NCBI GenBank assembly: GCA_035286745.1
Contig: DATECU010000317.1
Span: 1-11,875 of the forward strand
DNA from: DATECU01 sp035286745
GTDB lineage: Bacteria > Acidobacteriota > Vicinamibacteria > Fen-336
Length of the DNA: 11,875 nucleotides
Direction of reading: 5' to 3'
Under the pieces are notes generated by a model that did not search any database, had not been told where the DNA came from, and was given only the letters and a program-made list of their open reading frames with translations. Shown one piece after another: positions 7,235 to 11,875 of this stretch. The position numbers and the translations under genes are program-made. Each line of letters opens with the position of its first letter. The first letter of the stretch is position 1.

Positions 7235-8323
7235 ATGAAGGTTCTCGCTCGGACCGCCGCGCTTGCCATCGCCGCGCTCCTGGCTGGCGCCACGCTCGCC
7301 GTTTCTCAGGACGAGCTGCCGGCGCTCCCGGACGCTGCTCCCGACCTCGCTGCCCCGTCGCAGGCGTATACGGTCAGTGGTGTCGTCTTCCCCGATGTGG
7401 CGCTGCGGGACGGCGTGACCGTCGACCTGCGCCTCACCGTCTACCTGAACAACGACCGCCGCGGACGCGACGGCGGGACGGTCTTCGCCGTGCACGGGAT
7501 GTCGCACACCGCTGCGACCTGGGAGCCGATGGCGGAGGCGCTGTTCCAGCGGAGTGGGCATCGTCCGAACCCCTCGCGCCTTGTCGCCCTCGACCTGCCG
7601 GGCCACGGTCTTGGCAGTCAGCCGTCAGGCGCGCTGTTCGGCGAGCTTACGTTGGATGACTACGTCTCCGCCGTCATCGCGGCCCTCGACCGCTTGCGCG
7701 ACCTCGGCGTACGCCCGCGCACCATCCTCGGTCACAGCCTCCGCGGCATCATGACCCAGTTCGCGCAGGGCCGCCTGGCCACCAGCGGGACCAGCCTGCG
7801 ACGGGCCTACGGCGTGAAGAACGCCGTGTTGTTTGGTACCGCCGTTCCCGAGCCGATCCCCACGCCGGGAATCAACCTGGGCGTGATACTCGCCCCCTTC
7901 ATGACGTTCACTCCGGAGCTAGGCCCTCACGTGGCACTTCCTCCGCCGCTATGGCAGAGGTTCCTCTTCAGCGACCTCTCCGGCCAGCTCGGCGCCGAGA
8001 CGCCGAGCGTCGCCGACATCGTCGCCCGTGGCTACGTCGCGCCGATCTCCGTCGCCATGATCCAGCAGCTCGGGCCGCCGCGTCCGAGCATCGAGGCAGG
8101 GCTGTTCGACCAGGGGTCGGGGACCGTGCTCACGCTGGTGGGCTTCGAACAGGACACCATCATCCGTCCCGAGCTCCTCCCAGTGCTCTACGAGCACCTC
8201 ACCGGCGAGGTGGCCGGACATCATGTCGTCGTAGTCGGCGGGCCAGCGTCCGTACACGACATGCACATCTCGGATCCGGCAGCGCTGCTAGCCGGAATGG
8301 GCTGGCTCGCTCGCGTCTTCTAG
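7235..8323 (+). CDS. Secreted alpha/beta hydrolase
   Basis: A 362-residue exported alpha/beta hydrolase. The signal peptide is residues 1-24 (MKVLARTAALAIAALLAGAT, then LAVSQ). Landmarks are the oxyanion-hole HGMSH (87-91), LVALDLPGHGLGSQP (117-131), the nucleophile elbow GHSLRG with Ser168, an acid candidate Asp307 (GFEQDTI) and a terminal His candidate in SVHDMHI (His341 or His344). The elbow has Arg where most relatives have Gly (GHSxGG). The ATG at 7235 is chosen because GGAGG (7225-7229) lies 5 bases upstream; an in-frame upstream start at 7199 would put this ribosome binding site inside the gene. The substrate is unknown; an esterase or lipase-like role in the periplasm or outside the cell is likely. 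It stands alone, divergent from the broken regulator. Confidence 0.88.
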   Translation: MKVLARTAALAIAALLAGATLAVSQDELPALPDAAPDLAAPSQAYTVSGVVFPDVALRDGVTVDLRLTVYLNNDRRGRDGGTVFAVHGMSHTAATWEPMAEALFQRSGHRPNPSRLVALDLPGHGLGSQPSGALFGELTLDDYVSAVIAALDRLRDLGVRPRTILGHSLRGIMTQFAQGRLATSGTSLRRAYGVKNAVLFGTAVPEPIPTPGINLGVILAPFMTFTPELGPHVALPPPLWQRFLFSDLSGQLGAETPSVADIVARGYVAPISVAMIQQLGPPRPSIEAGLFDQGSGTVLTLVGFEQDTIIRPELLPVLYEHLTGEVAGHHVVVVGGPASVHDMHISDPAALLAGMGWLARVF

Positions 8324-8441
8324 CTTCGCCAGGCGGGAGATGTCGGCTTGAGATGGATGGGAATGCCCCCCCCACCGGGCGTTCGACGTACACCTCTCTC
8401 TCTGGGCCAGCGTAGGCTCGGCGACGGAGGCGGTATTCAGG

Positions 8442-8506
8442 GGTTGTGCGCTGCTGGCCCGCGTGCCGGTTTCCGCCGGATCGCGGCGGGCCAGCAGGCG
8501 CCAACC
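8442..8506. repeat. Long imperfect hairpin
   Basis: GGTTG (8442-8446) pairs with CAACC (8502-8506), GCGC (8448-8451) with GCGC (8498-8501), and TGCTGGCCCGC (8452-8462) with GCGGGCCAGCA (8486-8496), leaving T8447 and G8497 unpaired. The 20 paired bases enclose a loop of 23. The R-box heptamers of an attC site are not found, so this may be a REP-like element or a decayed recombination site. It has no T tract. Confidence 0.55.
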
Positions 8507-8753
8507 GGCCCGCAGGGTGTCGGCGGACCTGGCTCCAGGCGCCGCGCCACCCCAGGACGCGCAAGCCGCGCCCGTGGCGTTCCTCTGGCTCGTGCCGTGT
8601 CTCCCGCTGGCGCTCCTGCCCCTGTTCGTCGGAAGCCTCTTCACGGGAAGCTGGATGGCCCTGCGCGTGCTCCGATCGCCGATGGCGATCGACGCCAGCG
8701 TCCCCTTCGAGGGCGAACAACGGAGGTGTCCCCACTTGACGAGCGGGGCCTGA
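8463..8753 (+). CDS. Doubtful small membrane protein ORF
   Basis: A possible 96-residue protein from a GTG, starting inside the hairpin loop. The first 40 residues are Arg/Ala/Pro-rich and look non-coding. Residues 39-70 (VAFLWLVPCLPLALLPLF, then VGSLFTGSW) would form one or two membrane segments. No ribosome binding site or family is recognised. In GC-rich DNA such an open frame may be chance. Confidence 0.25.
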   Translation: MPVSAGSRRASRRQPARRVSADLAPGAAPPQDAQAAPVAFLWLVPCLPLALLPLFVGSLFTGSWMALRVLRSPMAIDASVPFEGEQRRCPHLTSGA

Positions 8754-8768
8754 AAACCGTTCGGCTGC

Positions 8769-8788
8769 GGTAGCACTAATATGCTACC
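8769..8788 (+). promoter_or_regulatory. Operator-like palindrome of the AbrB/Doc module
   Basis: GGTAGCA (8769-8775) and TGCTACC (8782-8788) are perfect 7-bp arms around CTAATA. The sequence TAATAT (8777-8782) resembles a -10 box inside the palindrome, 15 bases before the antitoxin ATG. The antitoxin, or the antitoxin-toxin complex, probably binds here to repress its own promoter, as is usual for type II modules. Confidence 0.65.
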
Positions 8789-8797
8789 ATCCCGGAC

Positions 8798-9025
8798 ATG
8801 ACCAAAGAGGTGACCCTTCGCCAGGCGGGCGGGTCCGTCAGTGCCACGCTGCCGAAGGACATGGCCGATAGGCTTCGACTCGAGGCCGGCGATCGCGTGC
8901 TGGCTGTGGAGACCGATCGCGGCATCCTGCTCACGCCTTACGATCCCGAGGCCGAGCGCGCCTTGAAGGTGGCGGCTCGAGCCGCGAAGAAGTACCGGAA
9001 CGCGCTGCGAGAGTTGGCGAAGTAG
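8798..9025 (+). CDS. AbrB/MazE-like antitoxin of the Doc module
   Basis: A 75-residue antitoxin. Residues 1-48 form an AbrB/MazE/SpoVT swapped-hairpin DNA-binding domain (VTLRQAGGSVSATLPKDM, then RLRLEAGDRVLAVETDRGIL). Residues 50-75 are a basic, helical tail (AERALKVAARAAKKYRNALRELAK-type) of the kind that docks on a Doc/Fic toxin. The ATG is 9 bases after the operator-like palindrome, so the leader is short. It precedes the doc gene by 3 bases and must be made with it. It should neutralise the toxin and repress the promoter. Classic Doc partners are Phd-type; AbrB-type partners are a common alternative. Confidence 0.87.
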   Translation: MTKEVTLRQAGGSVSATLPKDMADRLRLEAGDRVLAVETDRGILLTPYDPEAERALKVAARAAKKYRNALRELAK

Positions 9026-9028
9026 CCC

Positions 9029-9433
9029 GTGGCGAAGCGGCGAACCGAGCCGCGGTGGCTCAGTCGAGTCGTAGTCGACGCAATTCACAGCGACCAACTG
9101 CGCGAGCACGGCGGCCTGCCGGGCGTGCGCGACGAGAACGTCCTCGAGTCGGCGCTGGCAAGACCACAACAGAAGTGGCACCACGCCGATGTGACCGACG
9201 TATCCGCGCTGGCCGCAGCCTACGCGTTTGGGTTGGTCAAGAACCACCCATACCGCGACGGGAACAAGCGCATCGGTTTCCTGGCAATGGCCACACTCTT
9301 GGGCATCAACGGCCATGAGCTTAGTGCCACGGACACCGAAGTGGTGGTTGAGATCCTGGCCTTGGCTGACGGCGGCGTTTCGGAGGACGGCCTCGCCGAT
9401 TGGATCCGCCAGCACGTGGCAAAGAGGCGTTGA
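9029..9433 (+). CDS. doc: Death-on-curing (Doc/Fic family) toxin
   Basis: A 134-residue Fic-fold toxin starting at a GTG 3 bases after the antitoxin stop. The catalytic loop HPYRDGNKR is at residues 73-81: His73, Asp77, Asn79, Lys80 and Arg81. AMP-transferring Fic proteins have GNGR; P1 Doc has ANKR and acts as a kinase that phosphorylates EF-Tu. The Lys at the eighth position is Doc-like, while the Gly before Asn is Fic-like. Growth arrest by phosphorylating EF-Tu is the expected activity (family knowledge), not shown here. The size and the upstream LREHGGLPGVRDENVLESAL segment (24-43) are typical of the death-on-curing family. The gene ends 10 bases before an attC-like hairpin. Confidence 0.9.
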   Translation: MAKRRTEPRWLSRVVVDAIHSDQLREHGGLPGVRDENVLESALARPQQKWHHADVTDVSALAAAYAFGLVKNHPYRDGNKRIGFLAMATLLGINGHELSATDTEVVVEILALADGGVSEDGLADWIRQHVAKRR

Positions 9434-9443
9434 GTCTACGGCA

Positions 9444-9500
9444 GCCTAGCGTACAGCATCAGCGGCGGCGCGTAGCGCCCCCCGCTGCATGCTGTTGGGC
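9444..9500 (-). repeat. attC-like recombination site 1
   Basis: Read on the minus strand: R''-box GCCCAAC (9500-9494), which fits RYYYAAC exactly; arm AGCAT-G-CAGCGG; inner stem GGCGC / GCGCC; arm CCGCTG-ATGCT; and R'-box GCTAGGC (9450-9444), one base from GTTRRRY. The arms pair perfectly except for one extrahelical base (9488). The two R boxes pair along their whole length if two G-T wobbles are allowed. The 57-base length is at the lower end for attC sites. A terminator for doc is an alternative, but there is no T run and the R boxes argue for attC. Confidence 0.6.
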
Positions 9501-9522
9501 GGCGTGCCTACCAAGTCCGAAG

Positions 9523-9804
9523 CTACTTCGGCGGCGCACTGGAACAGCGATAGTACTTGGAGAAGCCATCGCCACCCAGGACTTCAAGCGTGTTGCCGTC
9601 AATCACGCGGTAGGCTTGATCGCCGAAGATCGGCGAGTTGGGCCTGTAGGTGCCCGGCTCGAAGCACCCTCCGGGGCCGCAGAAGGAGATAGGGTACAGA
9701 TCTCCGGCAGCGGGCTCGATCTTGAGGCCGAAGTCGTCGTCGCAATGGTCCCCATCCTGCCATGGCCGTTCGTCATGTCCATGCCGTTGTTCGCCCGCCC
9801 GCAT
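9523..9804 (-). CDS. Uncharacterised 93-residue Cys-containing protein
   Basis: The ATG lies one base after the vapC stop (TAG-A-ATG), suggesting translational coupling to the VapBC module. The first 25 residues are hydrophilic (GEQRHGHDERPWQDGDHCDD). The rest is a compact, Gly/Pro/Tyr-rich domain: FGLKIEPAAGDLYPISFCGP, then GGCFEPGTYRPN, AYRVIDGNTLEVLGG and a terminal FSKYYRCSSAPPK. It has four Cys (two in FCGPGGC). I do not recognise the family. It has no signal peptide, although the domain looks like part of an exported protein, so it could be an N-terminally truncated gene that merely follows vapC. Its 3' end is 23 bases from attC-like site 1, as expected for the last gene of a cassette. 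Confidence 0.55.
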   Translation of the reverse strand: MRAGEQRHGHDERPWQDGDHCDDDFGLKIEPAAGDLYPISFCGPGGCFEPGTYRPNSPIFGDQAYRVIDGNTLEVLGGDGFSKYYRCSSAPPK

Positions 9805-9805
9805 T

Positions 9806-10186
9806 CTACAAGCGCTGAGCGCCATCCAGCTTCGCGAAGTCGCGGTCGAAGGTGCCAAGCGGCAGATGCCCCGCCTTTCGTGCGGTCTCCAGCACCAGGC
9901 AATCCGAGAAGCTGACCGCTCGCCCCTTCCGGAACTGCACGAGGGCCGCCAACACGACGTCCGCATCCTGAACCGTGAGATCCCGATGGTTGAGCAACAT
10001 CTCGACGGCGAGAGCGAGGGCGGATCGGTCGAGCGCATACACCGACGTCAGCACCCAGATCGCCTCCACCAGGACGACATGGGGCACCCATGCGCTGCGC
10101 GCAACGAACACCTCGGCTGCTGCCACTTGTCGCGCGTCATCGCGAGTGACAAGCCGAACGAGAACACTTGTATCAACGGCTCGCAT
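9806..10186 (-). CDS. vapC: PIN-domain toxin (VapC family)
   Basis: A 126-residue PIN-domain ribonuclease toxin. The acidic metal-binding residues are in place: Asp5 (AVDTSVLVRL), Glu41 (LVEAIWVL), Asp95 (SFSDCLVLETA) and Asp114/Asp116 (GTFDRDF). VapC toxins cleave specific RNAs such as initiator tRNA or the sarcin-ricin loop of 23S rRNA; the target here is unknown. The gene overlaps vapB by 14 bases, so the two are translationally coupled. Regulation is expected through the VapBC complex at the upstream palindromes. All key residues are present and the toxin is probably active. Confidence 0.9.
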   Translation of the reverse strand: MRAVDTSVLVRLVTRDDARQVAAAEVFVARSAWVPHVVLVEAIWVLTSVYALDRSALALAVEMLLNHRDLTVQDADVVLAALVQFRKGRAVSFSDCLVLETARKAGHLPLGTFDRDFAKLDGAQRL

Positions 10187-10433
10187 GGCGTCGCTTCACG
10201 TAGGTCGTCAGGCCCGCCTTCAGCTCGGCGAGCGATCGATGGTTCGGTGGCCTCGAGAAGATGGCCGCGTGCAGGTCGGCAGAGGTGAATCGGCCGACGC
10301 GCCGAACGACGATCTTCTCGCCCTCCTCGTGCCATTCAAGCGTCGAACCCGGACCGATACCCAGCTTCCGGCGAACGGCCGCTGGAACCGAGATCTGGCC
10401 CTGGACGGTGAGTCGAGAGTGCGCGATTGCCAT
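10173..10433 (-). CDS. vapB: AbrB-type antitoxin (VapB family)
   Basis: An 86-residue antitoxin. Residues 4-47 form an AbrB/MazE swapped-hairpin domain (RLTVQGQISVPAAVRRKLGI, PGSTLEWHEEGEKIVVRRV). The C-terminal half (48-86) should wrap around the PIN toxin. The ATG at 10433 is used here because conserved sequence begins right after it; a second ATG at 10442 adds only three residues. There is no clear ribosome binding site, and the palindromes that probably form the operator lie over the start region, so translation may be nearly leaderless. It overlaps vapC by 14 bases. Confidence 0.87.
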   Translation of the reverse strand: MAIAHSRLTVQGQISVPAAVRRKLGIGPGSTLEWHEEGEKIVVRRVGRFTSADLHAAIFSRPPNHRSLAELKAGLTTYVKRRHASR

Positions 10434-10434
10434 A

Positions 10435-10453
10435 GGTACCATTACCGCGGTAC
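10435..10453 (-). promoter_or_regulatory. Operator-like palindromes before vapB
   Basis: GGTACC (10435-10440) and TACCGCGGTA (10443-10452) are perfect palindromes, and GTACC (10436-10440) also pairs with GGTAC (10449-10453). They overlap the vapB start region, where a VapBC autorepression site is expected. Confidence 0.5.
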
Positions 10454-10496
10454 TGTGGCGTCTGTCAAGCACCCGACCATCGAGCCCGCCCTGTCG

Positions 10497-10565
10497 GGCG
10501 AACGCCCAGTTCAGCGGCGAAGCTCCATCGCTTGCGCCGGCTTCGTCCGCTGCAGGAAGAACCTG
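10497..10565 (-). repeat. attC-like recombination site 2
   Basis: Read on the minus strand: arm CAGCGG-A-CGAAGC (10552-10540), a 16-base loop, arm GCTTCG-CCGCTG (10523-10512), then AACTGGGC and GTTCGCC (10503-10497) at the place of the R'-box. The 12-bp stem is perfect except for one extrahelical A after CAGCGG, as in many attC sites. The R'-box keeps GTT but not RRRY, and I cannot find a convincing R''-box at the other end, so the site may be decayed. It lies between the DUF4160/DUF2442 cassette and vapBC. Confidence 0.55.
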
Positions 10566-10660
10566 ATGGCGAAACAGGTCGGACCGGCAAGGGAGAAGCC
10601 GAGAACAAGGGTGGCCTTGGGGGCCGCTGTCAACGATTGGCTCCCCTCCCTTGCGCGCAT
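10511..10660 (-). CDS. Doubtful small hydrophobic ORF ending in attC-like site 2
   Basis: A 49-residue open frame from an ATG at 10660 with a hydrophobic centre (ATLVLGFSLAGPTCFAIRFF) and a basic tail that ends within the attC-like stem. Many cassette ORFs end inside their attC, so it could be a small membrane peptide, but there is no ribosome binding site or recognised family. Chance is possible. Confidence 0.2.
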   Translation of the reverse strand: MRAREGSQSLTAAPKATLVLGFSLAGPTCFAIRFFLQRTKPAQAMELRR

Positions 10661-10861
10661 TCCATCATGGGCCGGAGGCCACGCGACTCCACCCAAGAGG
10701 CCGAAGACACGTTTGCAGCCCCGACCCTCTCGCTGTCGCGCGCCTCACCTCCGCGCGGTGCCGACTCGCCCTCAGGGTTTCAAGGAACGGAGGTTCGATG
10801 AGCTGACATCACTTCCCTCTTGACGGAGGAGTCCAGATGCTTGTTGTTCGGCAGCCCCCGC
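10566..10861. other. Interval between the DUF2442 gene and attC-like site 2
   Basis: About 300 bases without a recognised gene apart from the start of the doubtful ORF at 10511-10660. Open frames crossing it on the plus strand are rich in Arg, Pro and Ser and look like shadows. I see no repeat or transposon end. Confidence 0.5.
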
Positions 10862-11167
10862 CTACTTGGCGCCCGACCTCGAGGCGAGCCATTTCTGGAG
10901 GGAACTCTGGCTTTCGCCGGAAGGACGACCCGCGAGGATGGCATCGACGGAGATATCCTCGTCCAAGTCCGGCCAATGAATCCCGTGCCCTCCGCCTAGG
11001 AGCTGCCAGTTCAGGCGCTCCTGCTGGGAGCCATCGGCAAGGCGCGGGTACCACGAGAGGGGCACGGTCAGGGTTCGACCGTCAAGCAAGACGACGGTTA
11101 GGGCGTCGTCGGCCACACGCACGTCCTGGGCCAGCGCGGTCGTCGTTTCAGCCGGCAAAGAAGGCAC
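10862..11167 (-). CDS. DUF2442 family protein, putative antitoxin partner
   Basis: A 101-residue protein of the DUF2442 family: a DVRVADDALTVVLLDGRTLTVPL segment, then SWYPRL, then the family-typical LLGGGHGIHWPDLDEDISVD. I chose the GTG at 11167 because GGAGG lies 6 bases upstream; the frame extends further up but only as a shadow of the neighbouring gene. It overlaps the 3' end of the DUF4160 gene by 20 bases, so the two are translationally coupled. Function is unknown. The small size, paired order and place among toxin-antitoxin modules suggest an antitoxin or regulator of the DUF4160 protein (inference). Confidence 0.85.
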   Translation of the reverse strand: MPSLPAETTTALAQDVRVADDALTVVLLDGRTLTVPLSWYPRLADGSQQERLNWQLLGGGHGIHWPDLDEDISVDAILAGRPSGESQSSLQKWLASRSGAK

Positions 11168-11384
11168 TCCAAGCCTCCAGCAATTCTTGCACATTCTCGG
11201 CAACGATGGCTTCGGTCTTCCGCAACTCGGTGGCGGAGAAGCCACGACTCCAGGCCAGCCGGACCGGATCCAGCCAGAACTTCGCTACGCTGGCATCCCG
11301 CGCCACATGGACGTGCGGCGGCTCACCGCGGTCGCTGGAGTAGAAGTAGAAGCGGTACGGCCCGCTTCGAAGGACCGAAGGCAT
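11148..11384 (-). CDS. DUF4160 family protein, putative toxin partner
   Basis: A 78-residue protein with the full DUF4160 signature: MPSVLRSGPYRFYFYSSDRG, then EPPHVHV, AKFWLDPVRLAWSRGFS and a C-terminal helix ending LLEAWSAFFAG. The conserved PPHVHV His pair and the aromatic RFYFYSSD strand are intact. Its biochemical role is unknown. DUF4160 genes are very often directly followed by DUF2442 genes, as here, and the pair has the look of a type II toxin-antitoxin module: two small overlapping genes on mobile DNA. Which partner would be the toxin is not known. It is the first gene of the cassette that ends at attC-like site 2. Confidence 0.87.
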   Translation of the reverse strand: MPSVLRSGPYRFYFYSSDRGEPPHVHVARDASVAKFWLDPVRLAWSRGFSATELRKTEAIVAENVQELLEAWSAFFAG

Positions 11385-11439
11385 GGCGCATCATCGTATC
11401 TCGGGGTCGGGCTGCCTGTCCCCGCTTCCCTCTGGGTCT

Positions 11440-11505
11440 GTCGAACACTGGGTTGAGCGGCGCGGCTCCGTCATGCAGTGCCTCGTCCGCTCCAGCCCAT
11501 TGGCC
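11440..11505 (-). repeat. attC-like recombination site 3
   Basis: Read on the minus strand: R''-like GGCCAAT (11505-11499), arm GGGCT-G-GAGCGG-A-CG, a loop of about 20 bases, arm CG-CCGCTC-AACCC, then GTTCGAC (11446-11440) in the R'-box place. Two extrahelical bases lie in the same arm, as in typical attC sites. The R boxes are degenerate but keep AA and GTT. The orientation, GTTCG R'-box and stem layout match attC-like site 2. Confidence 0.5.
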
Positions 11506-11650
11506 GGCCAGCGCATTCGCGCGGATACGCCTCGCAATCCGTCTTCCCCTTCTTGTTGGGAACCAGACCTGCGGACTTGAGGACAAGACGGTTGTTCTCG
11601 ATACCGTACTCGGCGCGCAAGACAGTGGCTCCCGATCTCGCCTGGTCGTC
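11471..11650 (-). pseudogene. C-terminal remnant of a cassette ORF (tentative)
   Basis: A minus-strand frame reads SGATVLRAEYGIENNRLVLK, then SAGLVPNKKGKTDCEAYPRE, and stops (TGA at 11473-11471) inside the stem of attC-like site 3, which is where cassette genes often stop. Its composition is more protein-like than the other frames. No start codon is seen: the frame runs into the IS91-like fragment at about 11650, so the 5' part is probably lost. No family recognised. Confidence 0.3.
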
Positions 11651-11653
11651 GTC

Positions 11654-11854
11654 ATGACCTTGATCCGCGAGCCGCCGCTCAGGCTGGCGCCGCCGGGGGA
11701 GTCTCGGTCCGAGGCGTGTCTGCGCATCTTCGGGACCGACCCGACGCGGTGTCCGACCTGCAAGCTGGGCAAGCTGGTGGTGTGGGCGGAGTGGCGGGCG
11801 ACGCGCCTCCCGCTCGACCTCGTGCTCGCCAGCCTGTCCCCGAGGGCACCGTGA
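11654..11854 (+). mobile_element. C-terminal fragment of an IS91-like transposase
   Basis: The last 66 codons of a frame ending in LRIFGTDPTRCPTCKLGKLV and a Pro/Leu-rich tail. An FGxDPxxCPxC...G(R/K)LV segment close to the C-terminus is what I know from IS91-family (Y2, HUH) transposases. The tyrosine motif, zinc-binding N-terminus and element ends are not in the window. The frame is open back to 11453 but without family-like sequence, so it looks like a remnant joined to cassette DNA at about 11640. Assignment is moderate. Confidence 0.45.
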
Positions 11855-11875
11855 TGGGTCGGCGGGAACTCGGTG

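Larger units (their letters stand above)
8324..8797. other. Gene-poor interval with a long hairpin
   Basis: 474 bases between the secreted hydrolase and the Doc module. I see no protein that I recognise here. The interval contains the long imperfect hairpin at 8442-8506, one weak membrane-protein-like ORF at 8463-8753 and the operator-like palindrome just before 8798. It is the left border of the accessory segment. No attC-like layout could be made out in it on either strand. Confidence 0.6.

Noticed and set aside
8736..8782. TTGACG (8736-8741) as the -35 box for the TAATAT element
   Set aside because: The spacing of 35 bases is twice what a sigma-70-type promoter allows.
8324..8797. A fourth attC site in the interval left of the Doc module
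   Set aside because: GTTCGAC occurs at about 8389-8395, but no stem with the CAGCGG-type arms lies beside it, and the 8442-8506 hairpin lacks R boxes.
8288..9415. A 375-codon minus-strand frame across the Doc module
   Set aside because: It crosses two recognised plus-strand genes and their operator and shows no family resemblance.
9444..9500. Reading the hairpin after doc as an intrinsic terminator
   Set aside because: There is no T run after the stem on either strand, and both ends carry R-box-like heptamers that pair with each other, which a terminator does not need. It cannot be fully excluded.
9975..10823. A 282-codon plus-strand frame across vapB and the following interval
   Set aside because: It is Arg/Thr/Ser-rich and antisense to the recognised vapB/vapC genes and attC-like site 2.

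Overview
The window is high-GC bacterial DNA with tightly packed genes. No rRNA, tRNA or CRISPR array was seen. The host cannot be named with certainty. The remains of a regulator that joins an N-terminal helix-turn-helix domain (DSWKQIATYL-type) to C-terminal TPRs point to Acidobacteriota or a similar soil or sediment lineage, because that architecture is strongly expanded there. This is an inference from family distribution, not a measurement.

Layout. (1) 1-906, minus strand: a HAD-family phosphatase followed 2 nt later by the start of a DUF354 glycosyltransferase-like gene that runs off the window. (2) 1142-3146, plus strand: a membrane-anchored alpha/beta hydrolase, an AhpD-like carboxymuconolactone decarboxylase family protein and a PaaI-like hotdog thioesterase. 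A five-unit heptamer repeat lies between the last two. (3) 3384-6049, plus strand: a two-gene sortase module, with a VIT + vWA surface protein carrying a C-terminal sorting signal and its dedicated class GN-type sortase, overlapping by ATGA. (4) 6190-7072, minus strand: a decayed helix-turn-helix/TPR regulator with at least two internal losses and two frame changes. It is divergent from (5), a secreted alpha/beta hydrolase at 7235-8323.

(6) From about 8324 to the right end the character changes to accessory DNA: three small two-gene toxin-antitoxin or toxin-antitoxin-like modules (AbrB-like/Doc on plus; VapB/VapC on minus; DUF4160/DUF2442 on minus), a 93-codon unknown ORF, partial ORFs, and the C-terminus of an IS91-like transposase at the right edge. 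Three imperfect hairpins (9444-9500, 10497-10565, 11440-11505) separate these modules. All three share the layout of integron attC sites read on the minus strand: a CAGCGG or GAGCGG arm, a matching CCGCTG or CCGCTC arm, an unpaired base in one arm, and R box-like heptamers outside. I interpret 9.4-11.5 kb as part of an integron cassette array without an integrase in view (a CALIN), loaded with addiction modules. This is the most interesting part of the window and can be tested with covariance-model attC searches.
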